In this document: in pieces, positions 14,810-23,907 of the stretch
How positions within the stretch are numbered: the first letter of the stretch is position 1
Layout of the letters: each line of letters begins with the position of its first letter
The notes under the pieces: generated by a model
Told to the model about the DNA's origin: nothing
The model's database searches: none
The model's input: the letters and a program-made list of their open reading frames with translations, nothing else
Made by a program: the position numbers and the translations under genes
Source: RFPI01 sp964470195
Lineage (GTDB): Bacteria; Pseudomonadota; Gammaproteobacteria; Burkholderiales; Methylophilaceae
Direction: 5' to 3'
DNA length: 56,782 nt
NCBI GenBank assembly: GCA_964470195.1
Contig: CAYYBG010000010.1
Location: 1-56,782, forward strand

Positions 14810-15562
14810 TCAGACGCTAGGCGCGCCATTGATGGCTCGAAAAGTAAGCACTAAGACATCACGATAAGCAGGTGAATCATGGTCTATCGGCATGATAGGC
14901 GTTACTCCATGCATTAAGCGCTGATCGTCAACAATGGCAATATCTAATGGGTCGGTGAGGGTAAAACTGTCCAAGGTATTTTGTTGTAAGTCATGCATGG
15001 TAGTGGTGCCGCTGGAGATGTTTTGGCGTTTCACCATCATCACACATACAAAATCCACCCCATCACGATGCACACCCTCAGGGCTTGGTTTGCCCAGCTG
15101 GCTTAAATTGGCCTCTATACGAAATTGATGGGCTTCGATGTGCCAGTTTTGAGCAGGTTTTAATTGGCTAAATGTATCACGACAAAAGCGCAGGATTTGT
15201 TGCATGCAGTGACTATCTATAATCGCTTGTGGAATTGCTTCAAAGTGACGGGCGACACCGCCATTCAGGCGATTGTAATCCAGGCTTTGATAATGAGGTT
15301 GATGTGGTTCTAGCGAAATCTTGCTGGTGTCAGACTTTGCCGTTAGCACGCCATAACGACGGCGTCGATAACGCCCTCCATCAGCCATATACTGATCTAG
15401 TGGCATACCATTCCAACTATCAGCAAAGTCATCCCAGTCACTCAAAGCAAGCGGGTCTTCAGCCAATAGCCATGCCTGCACTGTGGCACTGGCAGAAAAA
15501 CTAAATCCTCGCTCACGCACTTCATTGAGCAGAGTCTCACGCGATTTGAGTAAATGTCTCAA
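14810..15562 (-). CDS. 2OG-Fe(II) dioxygenase family protein, possible free amino-acid hydroxylase
   Basis: The 250-residue protein has the iron facial triad H165-x-D167 (GVHRDGVDF) and distal H218 (RLMHGVTPI). Its overall sequence fits the 2OG-Fe dioxygenase family (PF10014) that includes the Bacillus L-isoleucine 4-hydroxylase. From memory, a homologue from Methylobacillus hydroxylates or sulfoxidises free amino acids. The start is TTG 15562, with AAGGA 6-7 nt upstream; no nearby ATG is in frame. It sits 22 bp after prfA and 5 bp before an exporter gene, and in the prfA operon takes the place where prmC is usual. Substrate unknown. Confidence 0.82.
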   Translation of the reverse strand: MRHLLKSRETLLNEVRERGFSFSASATVQAWLLAEDPLALSDWDDFADSWNGMPLDQYMADGGRYRRRRYGVLTAKSDTSKISLEPHQPHYQSLDYNRLNGGVARHFEAIPQAIIDSHCMQQILRFCRDTFSQLKPAQNWHIEAHQFRIEANLSQLGKPSPEGVHRDGVDFVCVMMVKRQNISSGTTTMHDLQQNTLDSFTLTDPLDIAIVDDQRLMHGVTPIMPIDHDSPAYRDVLVLTFRAINGAPSV

Positions 15563-15584
15563 GCTAATCCTTTGTCAGGTCAAG

Positions 15585-16667
15585 TTAGTTGTCTTCACCT
15601 AAACTAGCGAGAAGATCTGCTTGATGTTCAGCAGATAATGCGTTGATAAGCTCATCCATATCACCCTCAGTAATAGCATCAATTTTATAAAGTGTTAGAT
15701 TAATGCGATGGTCGGTAATGCGTCCTTGTGGATAGTTATAGGTGCGAATGCGCTCTGAGCGATCACCACTGCCAATCAAAGATTTTCGTTCACTGGCAAT
15801 TTTGGATTGTTGTGCACGTAATTCTGCGTCTTTGATGCGTGCCACCAAGACGCTCATCGCCTGTGCTTTGTTCTTATGCTGACTTCGGTCATCCTGGCAT
15901 TCCACTACGATGCCTGTGGGTAAATGGGTGATACGAACAGCAGAATCGGTTTTGTTGATATGTTGACCCCCTGCCCCACTTGCACGGAAAGTATCGATGC
16001 GAATTTCAGCTGGATTGATGACCACATCATTCACTTCATCAGCTTCAGGTAACACTGCTACGGTACAGGCAGAGGTATGAATTCGACCTTGTGTCTCGGT
16101 CTCTGGTACGCGCTGAACACGGTGGCCACCAGATTCAAATTTTAGTTTGGAGTAGGCACCAAAGCCGATGATTTTGGCAATAATCTCTTTATAGCCTCCC
16201 AGTTCAGATTCATTAGCAGAGACTACTTCTATTTTCCAACCTTGACGCTCGGCATAACGTGAGTACATACGGAATAAATCGGCTGCAAATAGTGCCGATT
16301 CGTCACCACCTGTACCAGCACGAATTTCCAGAAAGATATTGCGCTCATCATTAGGATCTTTGGGTAGTAATAATTTTTGTAAATCGGCTTCGATTAGTTG
16401 TAGTGTTTGCTTACAGTTTTCAATTTCTTCTTGGGCAAAATCTTTCATCTCAGGGTCGGACAACATCAGTTGTGCATCTTGCATATCTTGTTCGTTTTTC
16501 TGATAGCGTTGGAATTGCTCAACGATAGGGGTAATTTCAGCGTGTTCTTGCGAAAGACGACGGAAGTTGTCCATATTCTGTGTGGCAGATTCACTGCTCA
16601 GTAGACGATTTAATTCGTCTAATCTTTCACCTAACGTGGCAAGTTTTTTAATCATTGAAGGTTTCAT
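15585..16667 (-). CDS. prfA: Peptide chain release factor 1
   Basis: RF1 ends translation at UAA and UAG. The 360-residue protein has the GGQ peptidyl-hydrolysis motif (GAGGQHINKT, residues 233-235) and the codon-reading PxT tripeptide (RVPETETQG, residues 188-190), which separates RF1 from RF2 (SPF). The start MKPSMIKKLATL aligns with E. coli RF1. It follows hemA by 58 bp on the same strand, the standard hemA-prfA arrangement. prmC, which methylates the GGQ glutamine and normally follows, is absent from this locus. Confidence 0.97.
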   Translation of the reverse strand: MKPSMIKKLATLGERLDELNRLLSSESATQNMDNFRRLSQEHAEITPIVEQFQRYQKNEQDMQDAQLMLSDPEMKDFAQEEIENCKQTLQLIEADLQKLLLPKDPNDERNIFLEIRAGTGGDESALFAADLFRMYSRYAERQGWKIEVVSANESELGGYKEIIAKIIGFGAYSKLKFESGGHRVQRVPETETQGRIHTSACTVAVLPEADEVNDVVINPAEIRIDTFRASGAGGQHINKTDSAVRITHLPTGIVVECQDDRSQHKNKAQAMSVLVARIKDAELRAQQSKIASERKSLIGSGDRSERIRTYNYPQGRITDHRINLTLYKIDAITEGDMDELINALSAEHQADLLASLGEDN

Positions 16668-16725
16668 CGTGTAGCAATCACTTTAGTTGTTGGAGCTAAA
16701 AGAAAATGGGATAGCGTTGGAGTCG

Positions 16726-17964
16726 CTACAATTGATAGAGTTGCCTCAGTAATGCTTCAAGTTGCTCATGGTCTTTACCCACGGAGTGATTCAAGGCATG
16801 ACTTGGACCATGCAACAATTTTTTGGTCAGTGCGTTGCTTAAAGCATCGAGCACCAGCGCTGGATCGGCACCTTTAGCTAACATCTTGCGCGCTTTGTCC
16901 AGCTCATTTTGACGGGCTTTTTCTGCCGCATCGCGCAATGCTTTAATCGTTGGCACGGCTTGACGAGTTTTGAGCCAGTGCATGAAATTTTCTACTCGAG
17001 CATGAATAATGGCTTCAGCTTCAATAGCTGCCTCTTGTCGGCTCATCATTCCCTCATTCACCACTGCCGCTAGATCATCGACAGTATATAAATACACATC
17101 ATCCATTTTTGCTACTTCTGGTTCTATATCGCGTGGAACCGCTAGATCTACCATAAACATGGGTTTATGTTTACGTTGTTTGATGGCTCGCTCTACCATG
17201 CCCAGACCGACGATGGGTAATTGGCTTGCAGTGCTAGTAATCACCACATCAAACTCTGCGAGTTTATGAGGTAGTTCTGATAGCAGAATGGCTTCAGCAT
17301 GCAAACTATCAGCAAGCTCTTGGCCCCTATCTAAGTTGCGATTGGCGATAGTCATTGATTGTGGTTGTTGGGCAGCGATATGCTCGGCGCACAAACAAAT
17401 CATCTCGCCTGCGCCTATGAACAACACTCGCTGTTGTCTCAAGTCACCAAAGATTCGTTGCGCTAATCGCACCGAGGCGGCTGCCATTGAGATTGAACTT
17501 GCGCCAATATCGGTTGTAGTTCGCACTTCCTTTGCTACAGCAAAAGTACGTTGAAAAAGTTTATGTAGCAAGCTGCCAAGTGTACCGGCTGTTTCGGCAG
17601 ATTTAACTGCTTGTTTCATTTGTCCTAGTATTTGAGGTTCACCCAAAACCATAGAGTCAAGTCCTGAAGCCACTCTGAATGCATGCTTGACAGTGTCCTC
17701 ACTGGGCAAAGTGTAGGTATAGGGTTGTATCTTGTCAGTCGCCAGTTGATGATATTTGGCTAGCCATTGCAATGCACTCTCAGGTTGATCAGCATGGCAG
17801 TACAACTCGGTGCGATTGCAAGTCGACAAAATGGCCGCTTCATGTACCCCATGTGCATTGAGATCGCGCAAAGCATGAGTCAATCGCTCGGTACTAAAAG
17901 CGATGTTTTCGCGAATTGCGATGGGGGCAGTGTTGTGATTGACGCCGACAGTGAATAATTGCAT
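16726..17964 (-). CDS. hemA: Glutamyl-tRNA reductase
   Basis: HemA reduces glutamyl-tRNA to glutamate-1-semialdehyde, the first step of C5 tetrapyrrole synthesis. The 412-residue protein starts MQLFTVGVNHNTAP, has catalytic Cys49 in STCNRTE, the NADPH-binding segment VLFIGAGEM and the SSISMAAASV region. I choose ATG 17964, preceded by AGGAAAA, over an upstream in-frame start that would add 19 unrelated residues. It leads the hemA-prfA-dioxygenase-MFS cluster and diverges from rpe. HemB is encoded at 22891, on the other strand. Confidence 0.96.
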   Translation of the reverse strand: MQLFTVGVNHNTAPIAIRENIAFSTERLTHALRDLNAHGVHEAAILSTCNRTELYCHADQPESALQWLAKYHQLATDKIQPYTYTLPSEDTVKHAFRVASGLDSMVLGEPQILGQMKQAVKSAETAGTLGSLLHKLFQRTFAVAKEVRTTTDIGASSISMAAASVRLAQRIFGDLRQQRVLFIGAGEMICLCAEHIAAQQPQSMTIANRNLDRGQELADSLHAEAILLSELPHKLAEFDVVITSTASQLPIVGLGMVERAIKQRKHKPMFMVDLAVPRDIEPEVAKMDDVYLYTVDDLAAVVNEGMMSRQEAAIEAEAIIHARVENFMHWLKTRQAVPTIKALRDAAEKARQNELDKARKMLAKGADPALVLDALSNALTKKLLHGPSHALNHSVGKDHEQLEALLRQLYQL

Positions 17965-18110
17965 AGGTATAATTTTCCTGCATACGCGCCCTTTACGCAA
18001 TAAATTCTCTGTCAATCTCACCTTAATTCTTGCTAGAATAAGCTTTTTTCTTTTTGCAATTTAAGCATTATTTTTTTCAGCATTCACTTTAGGATTTATT
18101 TTTTAGAATC

Positions 18111-18809
18111 ATGGCTAAACAATTTAGAATCGCTCCAAGTATTTTGTCCGCAAACTTTGCTAAGCTCGGCCAAGAAATTACCGATGTAATTACTTCTGGT
18201 ACTGATATCGTGCACTTTGACGTGATGGACAATCACTATGTGCCTAACTTGACAATTGGTCCTTTGGTGTGTGAGGCGATACGGCCTGTGACGGATGCCA
18301 TTATTGATGTTCATTTGATGGTCAAACCTGTTGACCGCATTATTCCCGATTTTGCTAAAGCGGGTGCCAATTTTATTACTTTTCACCCCGAAGCCTCTGA
18401 GCATATCGATCGTAGTTTGTCGTTGGTGCGCGATCATGGCTGTAAATCTGGGTTGGTATTCAATCCTGCCACGCCACTGCATTACTTAGACTATGTGATG
18501 GATAAAGTGGATATGGTGTTATTAATGTCGGTAAACCCAGGTTTTGGTGGGCAGAAATTTATTCCTGAAACTTTAAACAAATTACGCCAAGCACGCGCCA
18601 AAATTGATGCCTATACCGAAAAAACTGGTCGCGAAATTTGGCTTGAAGTCGATGGTGGTGTGAATGCAGCTAATATCGCTGAGATTGCCAAAGCTGGGGC
18701 AGATACTTTTGTGGCAGGTTCGGCAATCTTTGGTGCTGGCAAAGATAGTGACCCTAATCGCTATGACTCCATCGTGGCGCAACTTCGCGCAGAATTAGCG
18801 AACATCTAA
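18111..18809 (+). CDS. rpe: Ribulose-phosphate 3-epimerase
   Basis: Rpe interconverts ribulose 5-phosphate and xylulose 5-phosphate, a step shared by the pentose phosphate and the formaldehyde-fixing ribulose monophosphate cycles. The 232-residue TIM-barrel protein shows IAPSILSANFAKLG, the metal-site strands HFDVMDNHYVPNLTIGP and DVHLMV, and the C-terminal phosphate site VDGGVN / FVAGSAIF. It precedes the trp genes, as is usual in betaproteobacteria, but the phosphoglycolate phosphatase gene gph, often between them, is missing. Confidence 0.96.
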   Translation: MAKQFRIAPSILSANFAKLGQEITDVITSGTDIVHFDVMDNHYVPNLTIGPLVCEAIRPVTDAIIDVHLMVKPVDRIIPDFAKAGANFITFHPEASEHIDRSLSLVRDHGCKSGLVFNPATPLHYLDYVMDKVDMVLLMSVNPGFGGQKFIPETLNKLRQARAKIDAYTEKTGREIWLEVDGGVNAANIAEIAKAGADTFVAGSAIFGAGKDSDPNRYDSIVAQLRAELANI

Positions 18810-18941
18810 TCGTGCTCCAGTATTCCTTGTCATTCAAACTTCGATGCAGTTGGCGATGGTGGGACTAGCCCCATCATTTGCCATTTGCGCATGGCTAAAC
18901 GAAGATGCGCCTCAATACTCGAATAATGCTTGGAATAAATC

Positions 18942-20441
18942 ATGTCAACACTAATTAGTCAGCAACAATTTGATGCTCTGTATGCTCAGGGCTATAACCG
19001 TATTCCTCTGGTGATTGAGACTTTTGCAGATCTTGATACCCCACTCTCTCTCTATTTGAAGCTCGCCAATCAGCCCTATTCTTACCTGTTAGAGTCGGTG
19101 CAAGGGGGGGAGCGTTTTGGGCGTTATTCAATTATTGGCTTGCCAGCTAATACCATAATAGAAGTGCGTGGGCGCAACGTACAAGTGTTGCATGACAATG
19201 TGGTTGTGGAGTCAGCTCAGGATGTCAATCCGCTCGATTTTATTCATGCCTTCCAACTACGTTTCAAAGTCCCCGAGTTGCAAGCGGGCTTGCCGCGATT
19301 CACTGGTGGATTGGCAGGCTATTTTGGCTATGACACTGTGCGTTATATTGAACGTCGCTTAGAGCATGTGCATCAGCCAGATCAACTTCAAGTTCCAGAT
19401 ATTTTGATGATGTTATCCGAACAAATCGCAGTGGTGGATAATCTCTCTGGCAAACTTTATTTTATCGTCTACGCTGACCCAAATCAGCCGCAAGCCTATC
19501 AAAAAGCCAAGCAACGTCTACAGGCGCTGATGCAACAATTGCAATCAACTGTGGATATCCCTAGCTCAGGCCCTACCACCACATCTGCGGCTCAATCAGA
19601 ATTTGGTGAGCAGGCTTTTAAAGCGGCGGTAGAACGAGCAAAACAATATATTTTCGAAGGCGACATCATGCAGGTGGTGTTATCGCAGCGCATGACTCAA
19701 CCGTTTAATGCTGAGCCATTAAATTTATATCGTGCATTGCGTAGCCTAAACCCCTCTCCTTATATGTTTTACTATCACATGGCAGATCACTATGTGGTGG
19801 GTGCCTCGCCAGAAATTTTGGTCAGATTAGAGCAAGATACTGTTACCGCAAGACCGATAGCGGGTACTCGCCCACGCGGAAAAAACCGTGAGCAAGATAA
19901 TGCGCTAGCAGAAGAGTTATTGGCCGATCCCAAAGAGCGTGCAGAGCATGTTCAGCTGATGGACTTAGGTCGTAATGACGTCGGGCGGGTCGCACAAACA
20001 GGGAGTGTAAAAGTCACCGATAATATGGTGATTGAGCGTTATTCTCACGTGATGCATATCGTCTCAAACGTAGAGGGCAAATTAAAACCCGGCATGCATG
20101 CGATTGATGTTTTGAAAGCGACTTTTCCTGCTGGTACTGTGAGTGGTGCACCTAAAGTCAGGGCGATGGAAATTATTGATGAGCTAGAGCCAAGTAAGCG
20201 AGGTATCTATGCTGGCGCGGTTGGATATCTAGGTTTCAATGGTGATATGGATGTAGCGATTGCTATACGTACTGCTGTCATCAAAGATAAGATTTTGTAT
20301 GTCCAGGCTGGCGCTGGCATCGTCGCAGACTCAGTGGCGGACAGCGAATGGATCGAAACACAAAATAAAGCTCGTGCCGTTCTGCGTGCATCTGAATTGG
20401 TGCATCAAGGCCTAGATACGCAAATCGAGATAAAGGAATAA
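18942..20441 (+). CDS. trpE: Anthranilate synthase component I
   Basis: TrpE converts chorismate to anthranilate using ammonia supplied by TrpG. The 499-residue protein has the tryptophan feedback site LLESVQGGERFGRYS near residues 49-63, and the catalytic chorismate-binding segments VVLSQRM, IAGTRPRGKN, LMDLGRNDVGRV and GTVSGAPKVRAME. It begins the trpE-trpG-trpD-trpC-hemB run. The 132 bp before it hold a G+C-rich hairpin with no U tract (GATGGTGGG/CCCCATC region near 18854-18874), but no typical Trp-codon leader or attenuator. Confidence 0.97.
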   Translation: MSTLISQQQFDALYAQGYNRIPLVIETFADLDTPLSLYLKLANQPYSYLLESVQGGERFGRYSIIGLPANTIIEVRGRNVQVLHDNVVVESAQDVNPLDFIHAFQLRFKVPELQAGLPRFTGGLAGYFGYDTVRYIERRLEHVHQPDQLQVPDILMMLSEQIAVVDNLSGKLYFIVYADPNQPQAYQKAKQRLQALMQQLQSTVDIPSSGPTTTSAAQSEFGEQAFKAAVERAKQYIFEGDIMQVVLSQRMTQPFNAEPLNLYRALRSLNPSPYMFYYHMADHYVVGASPEILVRLEQDTVTARPIAGTRPRGKNREQDNALAEELLADPKERAEHVQLMDLGRNDVGRVAQTGSVKVTDNMVIERYSHVMHIVSNVEGKLKPGMHAIDVLKATFPAGTVSGAPKVRAMEIIDELEPSKRGIYAGAVGYLGFNGDMDVAIAIRTAVIKDKILYVQAGAGIVADSVADSEWIETQNKARAVLRASELVHQGLDTQIEIKE

Positions 20442-20444
20442 GCC

Positions 20445-21011
20445 ATGTTATTGATGATAGATAATTACGATTCCTTTACTTACAACTTGGTGCAATATTT
20501 AGCCGAGTTGGGACAACAAGTGCAGGTGTATCGAAATGATGAAATTGATTTAGCTAAAGTACATAGCCTCAAGCCACGTCATATCGTTATTTCGCCAGGG
20601 CCTTGCACGCCAAATGAAGCCGGTATCTCAGTGCCATTAATCCACGAATTTGCCGGCAAAATTCCGCTGCTAGGTGTGTGTTTAGGTCACCAAAGTATCG
20701 GTCAAGCATTTGGTGGAAAAATCATTCATGCTAAACAATTGATGCACGGCAAAACTTCTCTGATACATCATAAAAATATTGGTGTATTTAAGGATTTGCC
20801 TAATCCCTATACAGCCACGCGTTATCATTCGCTGGTGATAGAACGTGAAAGTCTGCCTGAATGTCTTGAAATTACCGCGTGGACTGACGATGGAGAAATT
20901 ATGGGGGTTAGACATAAAACGCTTGCGGTTGAAGGGGTACAGTTCCACCCAGAATCAATCTTGACCGAATACGGCCATGAACTACTGGATAACTTTCTCA
21001 AGGCCTATTAA
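20445..21011 (+). CDS. trpG: Anthranilate synthase component II (glutamine amidotransferase)
   Basis: This class I glutamine amidotransferase passes ammonia to TrpE. The 188-residue protein shows the nucleophile Cys in LLGVCLGHQSIGQAFGG, the oxyanion segment SPGPCTPNEAG, and the His/Glu of EGVQFHPESILTEYG. The start MLLMIDNYDSFTYNLVQYL is canonical. It begins 3 bp after trpE and abuts trpD. It may also serve 4-amino-4-deoxychorismate synthesis, as dual-use TrpG/PabA proteins do. Confidence 0.96.
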   Translation: MLLMIDNYDSFTYNLVQYLAELGQQVQVYRNDEIDLAKVHSLKPRHIVISPGPCTPNEAGISVPLIHEFAGKIPLLGVCLGHQSIGQAFGGKIIHAKQLMHGKTSLIHHKNIGVFKDLPNPYTATRYHSLVIERESLPECLEITAWTDDGEIMGVRHKTLAVEGVQFHPESILTEYGHELLDNFLKAY

Positions 21012-22052
21012 ATGTCTTTTTCAGCTACCCTGAATCAACTGATTGCACGCCAAGATTTGGCGCAAGTGGATATGCTTAATTTGATGCGTCAGGTGATGAC
21101 TGGTGAGCTGACCTCAGCACAAATCGCTGCTCTATTAATCGCCCTACGAATTAAAGGTGAGAGCGTTGATGAAATTGCTGCAGCTGCCATGGTGATGCGT
21201 GAACTTTCTAGTCAAGTGAAAGTAACTCAAGATGCCCATCTGATTGATACCTGCGGAACAGGAGGTGATGGCAATCAAACTTTTAATGTCTCTACTGCGT
21301 GTGCATTTGTTGCCGCTGCAGCAGGGGCTAAAGTGGCTAAACATGGTGGTCGTTCGGTGTCATCCACGAGTGGTAGTGCTGATGTTTTAGAAGCGCTAGG
21401 TGTGAATGTCAGTCTACAATCCGAGCAAGTAGCACAATGTGTTGAGCAGATTGGCATAGGTTTTATGTTTGCTCCGAATCATCATACTGCGATGAAATAT
21501 GCGGCACCCGTGAGAAGAGAGTTGGGGGTACGAACTCTGTTTAATTTACTTGGACCCCTCACTAATCCTGCCAATGCGAAACGTCAAGTAATGGGTGTGT
21601 TTTCGCCAGAGCTTACCTATACACTTGCACAAGTATTACAACAACTAGGTGCCGAGCAAGTAATGGTGGTTCATGGAGCAGATGGAATGGATGAAATTTC
21701 ATTTAGTGGTGATACCTATGTGGCAGAGTTACGTGATGGCAAAATCGAACAATATGTCCTCAATCCACAGCAGTTTAATCTTCCACTTCATCAAATAGCG
21801 CAGATTCAAATTGCAGACGCTACCAGTTCTATGCAAATGCTTCTTAGTGTGCTCCATGGAGACAACACGCCTGCCCGAGATATCGTGCTATTGAATGCCG
21901 GAGCAGCGATTTATGTGAGTGGATTAGTCTCTGACTTAAGCGCAGGAATTCAGCGCGCTGCACAGGTGATTGATAGTGGCTTAGCACTTGAGAAATTACA
22001 CGCCTTAGTGGCATTATCCCAATCTCTCGCATCAAAAGCCCAGTCGGCTTAG
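21012..22052 (+). CDS. trpD: Anthranilate phosphoribosyltransferase
   Basis: TrpD joins anthranilate to PRPP. The 346-residue protein has the PRPP-binding loop DTCGTGGDGNQTFNVST, KHGGRSVSSTSGSADVLEAL, and the anthranilate-site region NHHTAMKYAAPVRRELG with LLGPLTNP. Its start codon directly follows the trpG stop codon (TAAATG), so translational coupling is likely. Confidence 0.97.
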   Translation: MSFSATLNQLIARQDLAQVDMLNLMRQVMTGELTSAQIAALLIALRIKGESVDEIAAAAMVMRELSSQVKVTQDAHLIDTCGTGGDGNQTFNVSTACAFVAAAAGAKVAKHGGRSVSSTSGSADVLEALGVNVSLQSEQVAQCVEQIGIGFMFAPNHHTAMKYAAPVRRELGVRTLFNLLGPLTNPANAKRQVMGVFSPELTYTLAQVLQQLGAEQVMVVHGADGMDEISFSGDTYVAELRDGKIEQYVLNPQQFNLPLHQIAQIQIADATSSMQMLLSVLHGDNTPARDIVLLNAGAAIYVSGLVSDLSAGIQRAAQVIDSGLALEKLHALVALSQSLASKAQSA

Positions 22053-22086
22053 GCGAGATTGATCAATCCAACCATAGCAGAACATC

Positions 22087-22878
22087 ATGTCCGATATCCT
22101 CAACAAAATCTTAGATACCAAGCGTCAAGAAGTCGCCGAAGCTAAACGGCAAAAATCATTAAGTCATTTGCAGGCGGATATTGCGGCTGAATCGCCAGTA
22201 AGAGATTTTGTAGGCAGTATACAAAGCAAGATTAGCCAAGGTTTGCCTGCAGTGATTGCAGAGATTAAAAAAGCCAGTCCATCGAAAGGGGTGATACGTG
22301 CAGATTTTCACCCTGCGCAAATTGCCCAAAGTTATCAGCAAGGAGGGGCAGCGTGCTTATCAGTACTGACTGATCAGGTGTATTTTCAAGGGTGCCCAGA
22401 CTATCTTAAACAAGCGCGAGCGGCTTGCCGTTTACCAGTATTGCGCAAAGATTTTATGATAGACGAATATCAAGTTGCAGAAGCGCGCGCCATGGGGGCT
22501 GACTGTATTTTATTAATTGCTGCAGCACTTCCTTTGCAGCAAATGCAAGCTTTAGAGGCGGCTGCACATGCTTTAGGTATGGCAGTATTGGTTGAGGTAC
22601 ACAATAGCGACGAATTAGCACTAGCTTTGCAATTAAAAACGCCATTGTTAGGGATTAATAATCGCAATTTGCGCAGCTTTGAGGTCTCTCTGCAAACCAC
22701 CTTGGATTTATTAGCGCTTATTCCCGAGTCACGAATTGTAGTCACAGAATCCGGTATTTTTACTGCACAAGATGTGGCTTTGATGCGTCAGCACGCGGTG
22801 CATACCTTTTTGGTAGGTGAGGCGTTTATGCGTCAAACTGATCCAGGTGCAGAATTAGCCAAAGTGTTCAGTCTGTAA
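22087..22878 (+). CDS. trpC: Indole-3-glycerol phosphate synthase
   Basis: TrpC closes the indole ring in the fourth step of tryptophan synthesis. The 263-residue single-domain TIM barrel has VIAEIKKASPSKGVIR with the catalytic lysine, LRKDFMIDEYQ, LLGINNRNLRSFEV and VTESGI. It is not fused to TrpF. It lies 34 bp after trpD, and hemB starts 12 bp downstream. Confidence 0.97.
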   Translation: MSDILNKILDTKRQEVAEAKRQKSLSHLQADIAAESPVRDFVGSIQSKISQGLPAVIAEIKKASPSKGVIRADFHPAQIAQSYQQGGAACLSVLTDQVYFQGCPDYLKQARAACRLPVLRKDFMIDEYQVAEARAMGADCILLIAAALPLQQMQALEAAAHALGMAVLVEVHNSDELALALQLKTPLLGINNRNLRSFEVSLQTTLDLLALIPESRIVVTESGIFTAQDVALMRQHAVHTFLVGEAFMRQTDPGAELAKVFSL

Positions 22879-22890
22879 TCAGGAGCTGAG

Positions 22891-23907
22891 ATGAGCAAAC
22901 ACCAACAGTTTTTAGCAATGCGCCCACGTCGAATGCGACGTGATGATTTTTCTCGTCGTTTGATGCGTGAGCATCGCTTATCTGCAGACGATTTAATTTA
23001 TCCGATATTCGTCTTGAGCGGTGAGCATCGTGTCGAAGATGTGCCCTCTATGCCTGGGGTGCAAAGACAAAGCATTGATGTATTACTCAAAACAGCAGAG
23101 CAATGCCTGCAACTAGGTATTCCCGCTATCGCCCTGTTTCCTGTCATCGATAAACAATTTAAGTCGCTGGATGCTCAAGAAGCTTTTAACCCAGCGGGTC
23201 TCGTCCCAGCTGCCTTGCGAGCGCTAAAACAGACTTATCCAGAATTGGGAGTAATCACCGATATTGCACTAGACCCTTACACTACCCACGGTCAGGATGG
23301 ATTGATTGATGATCAAGGCTATGTGCTGAATGATGAAACCGTAGCCGTATTGGTTCGACAAGCACTTTGTCACGCTGAGGCAGGTGCCGATATTGTGGCC
23401 CCCTCGGATATGATGGATGGTCGCATAGGCGCTATTCGTGACGCTCTGGAACAAAGCGGTTTGATTCATACCCGTATTTTGGCTTATTCAGCTAAATATG
23501 CCTCACATTTTTATGGTCCTTTTAGAGATGCAGTAGGCTCTGCGGCGAATTTAGGAAGTGGTAATAAATATACTTATCAAATGGACCCAGCGAATAGTGA
23601 TGAGGCATTACGTGAGGTTGCCCTCGATATTGAAGAAGGCGCTGATATGGTCATGGTAAAACCGGGCATGCCTTATTTGGATATTGTACGGCGTGTTAAA
23701 CAGGAATTTGGATTACCAACTTTTGCCTATCATGTCAGTGGTGAATATGCCATGTTAAAAGCAGCTGCACAAAATGGCTGGTTGGATGAACAAGCTTGTG
23801 TAATGGAAACCATGCTTAGTTTTAAACGCGCCGGTGCAGATGCAATATTGACATACTATGCGATGGATATTGCGCGTTGGTTGCAACAACAAGCGTCAGC
23901 TAAGTAG
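22891..23907 (+). CDS. hemB: Delta-aminolevulinic acid dehydratase (porphobilinogen synthase)
   Basis: HemB condenses two 5-aminolevulinate molecules into porphobilinogen. The 338-residue protein has both Schiff-base lysine regions (AYSAKYASHFYGPFRDAVGS and MVMVKPGMPYLDIV). The metal site reads DIALDPYTTHGQDGL, with Asp/Ala where zinc enzymes carry three cysteines, so this is the magnesium-type, zinc-independent form. The ATG follows AGGAG. It is probably cotranscribed with the trp genes; its 3' end overlaps the convergent downstream gene by 8 bp. Confidence 0.96.
   Translation: MSKHQQFLAMRPRRMRRDDFSRRLMREHRLSADDLIYPIFVLSGEHRVEDVPSMPGVQRQSIDVLLKTAEQCLQLGIPAIALFPVIDKQFKSLDAQEAFNPAGLVPAALRALKQTYPELGVITDIALDPYTTHGQDGLIDDQGYVLNDETVAVLVRQALCHAEAGADIVAPSDMMDGRIGAIRDALEQSGLIHTRILAYSAKYASHFYGPFRDAVGSAANLGSGNKYTYQMDPANSDEALREVALDIEEGADMVMVKPGMPYLDIVRRVKQEFGLPTFAYHVSGEYAMLKAAAQNGWLDEQACVMETMLSFKRAGADAILTYYAMDIARWLQQQASAK

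Noticed and set aside
17965..18021. N-terminal extension of HemA
   Set aside because: The extra 19 residues do not match the family, and AGGAAAA supports the start at 17964.
18844..18954. Trp leader peptide and attenuator for trpE
   Set aside because: The two Trp codons are 13 codons apart, there is no tandem Trp run, and no terminator with a U tract follows.
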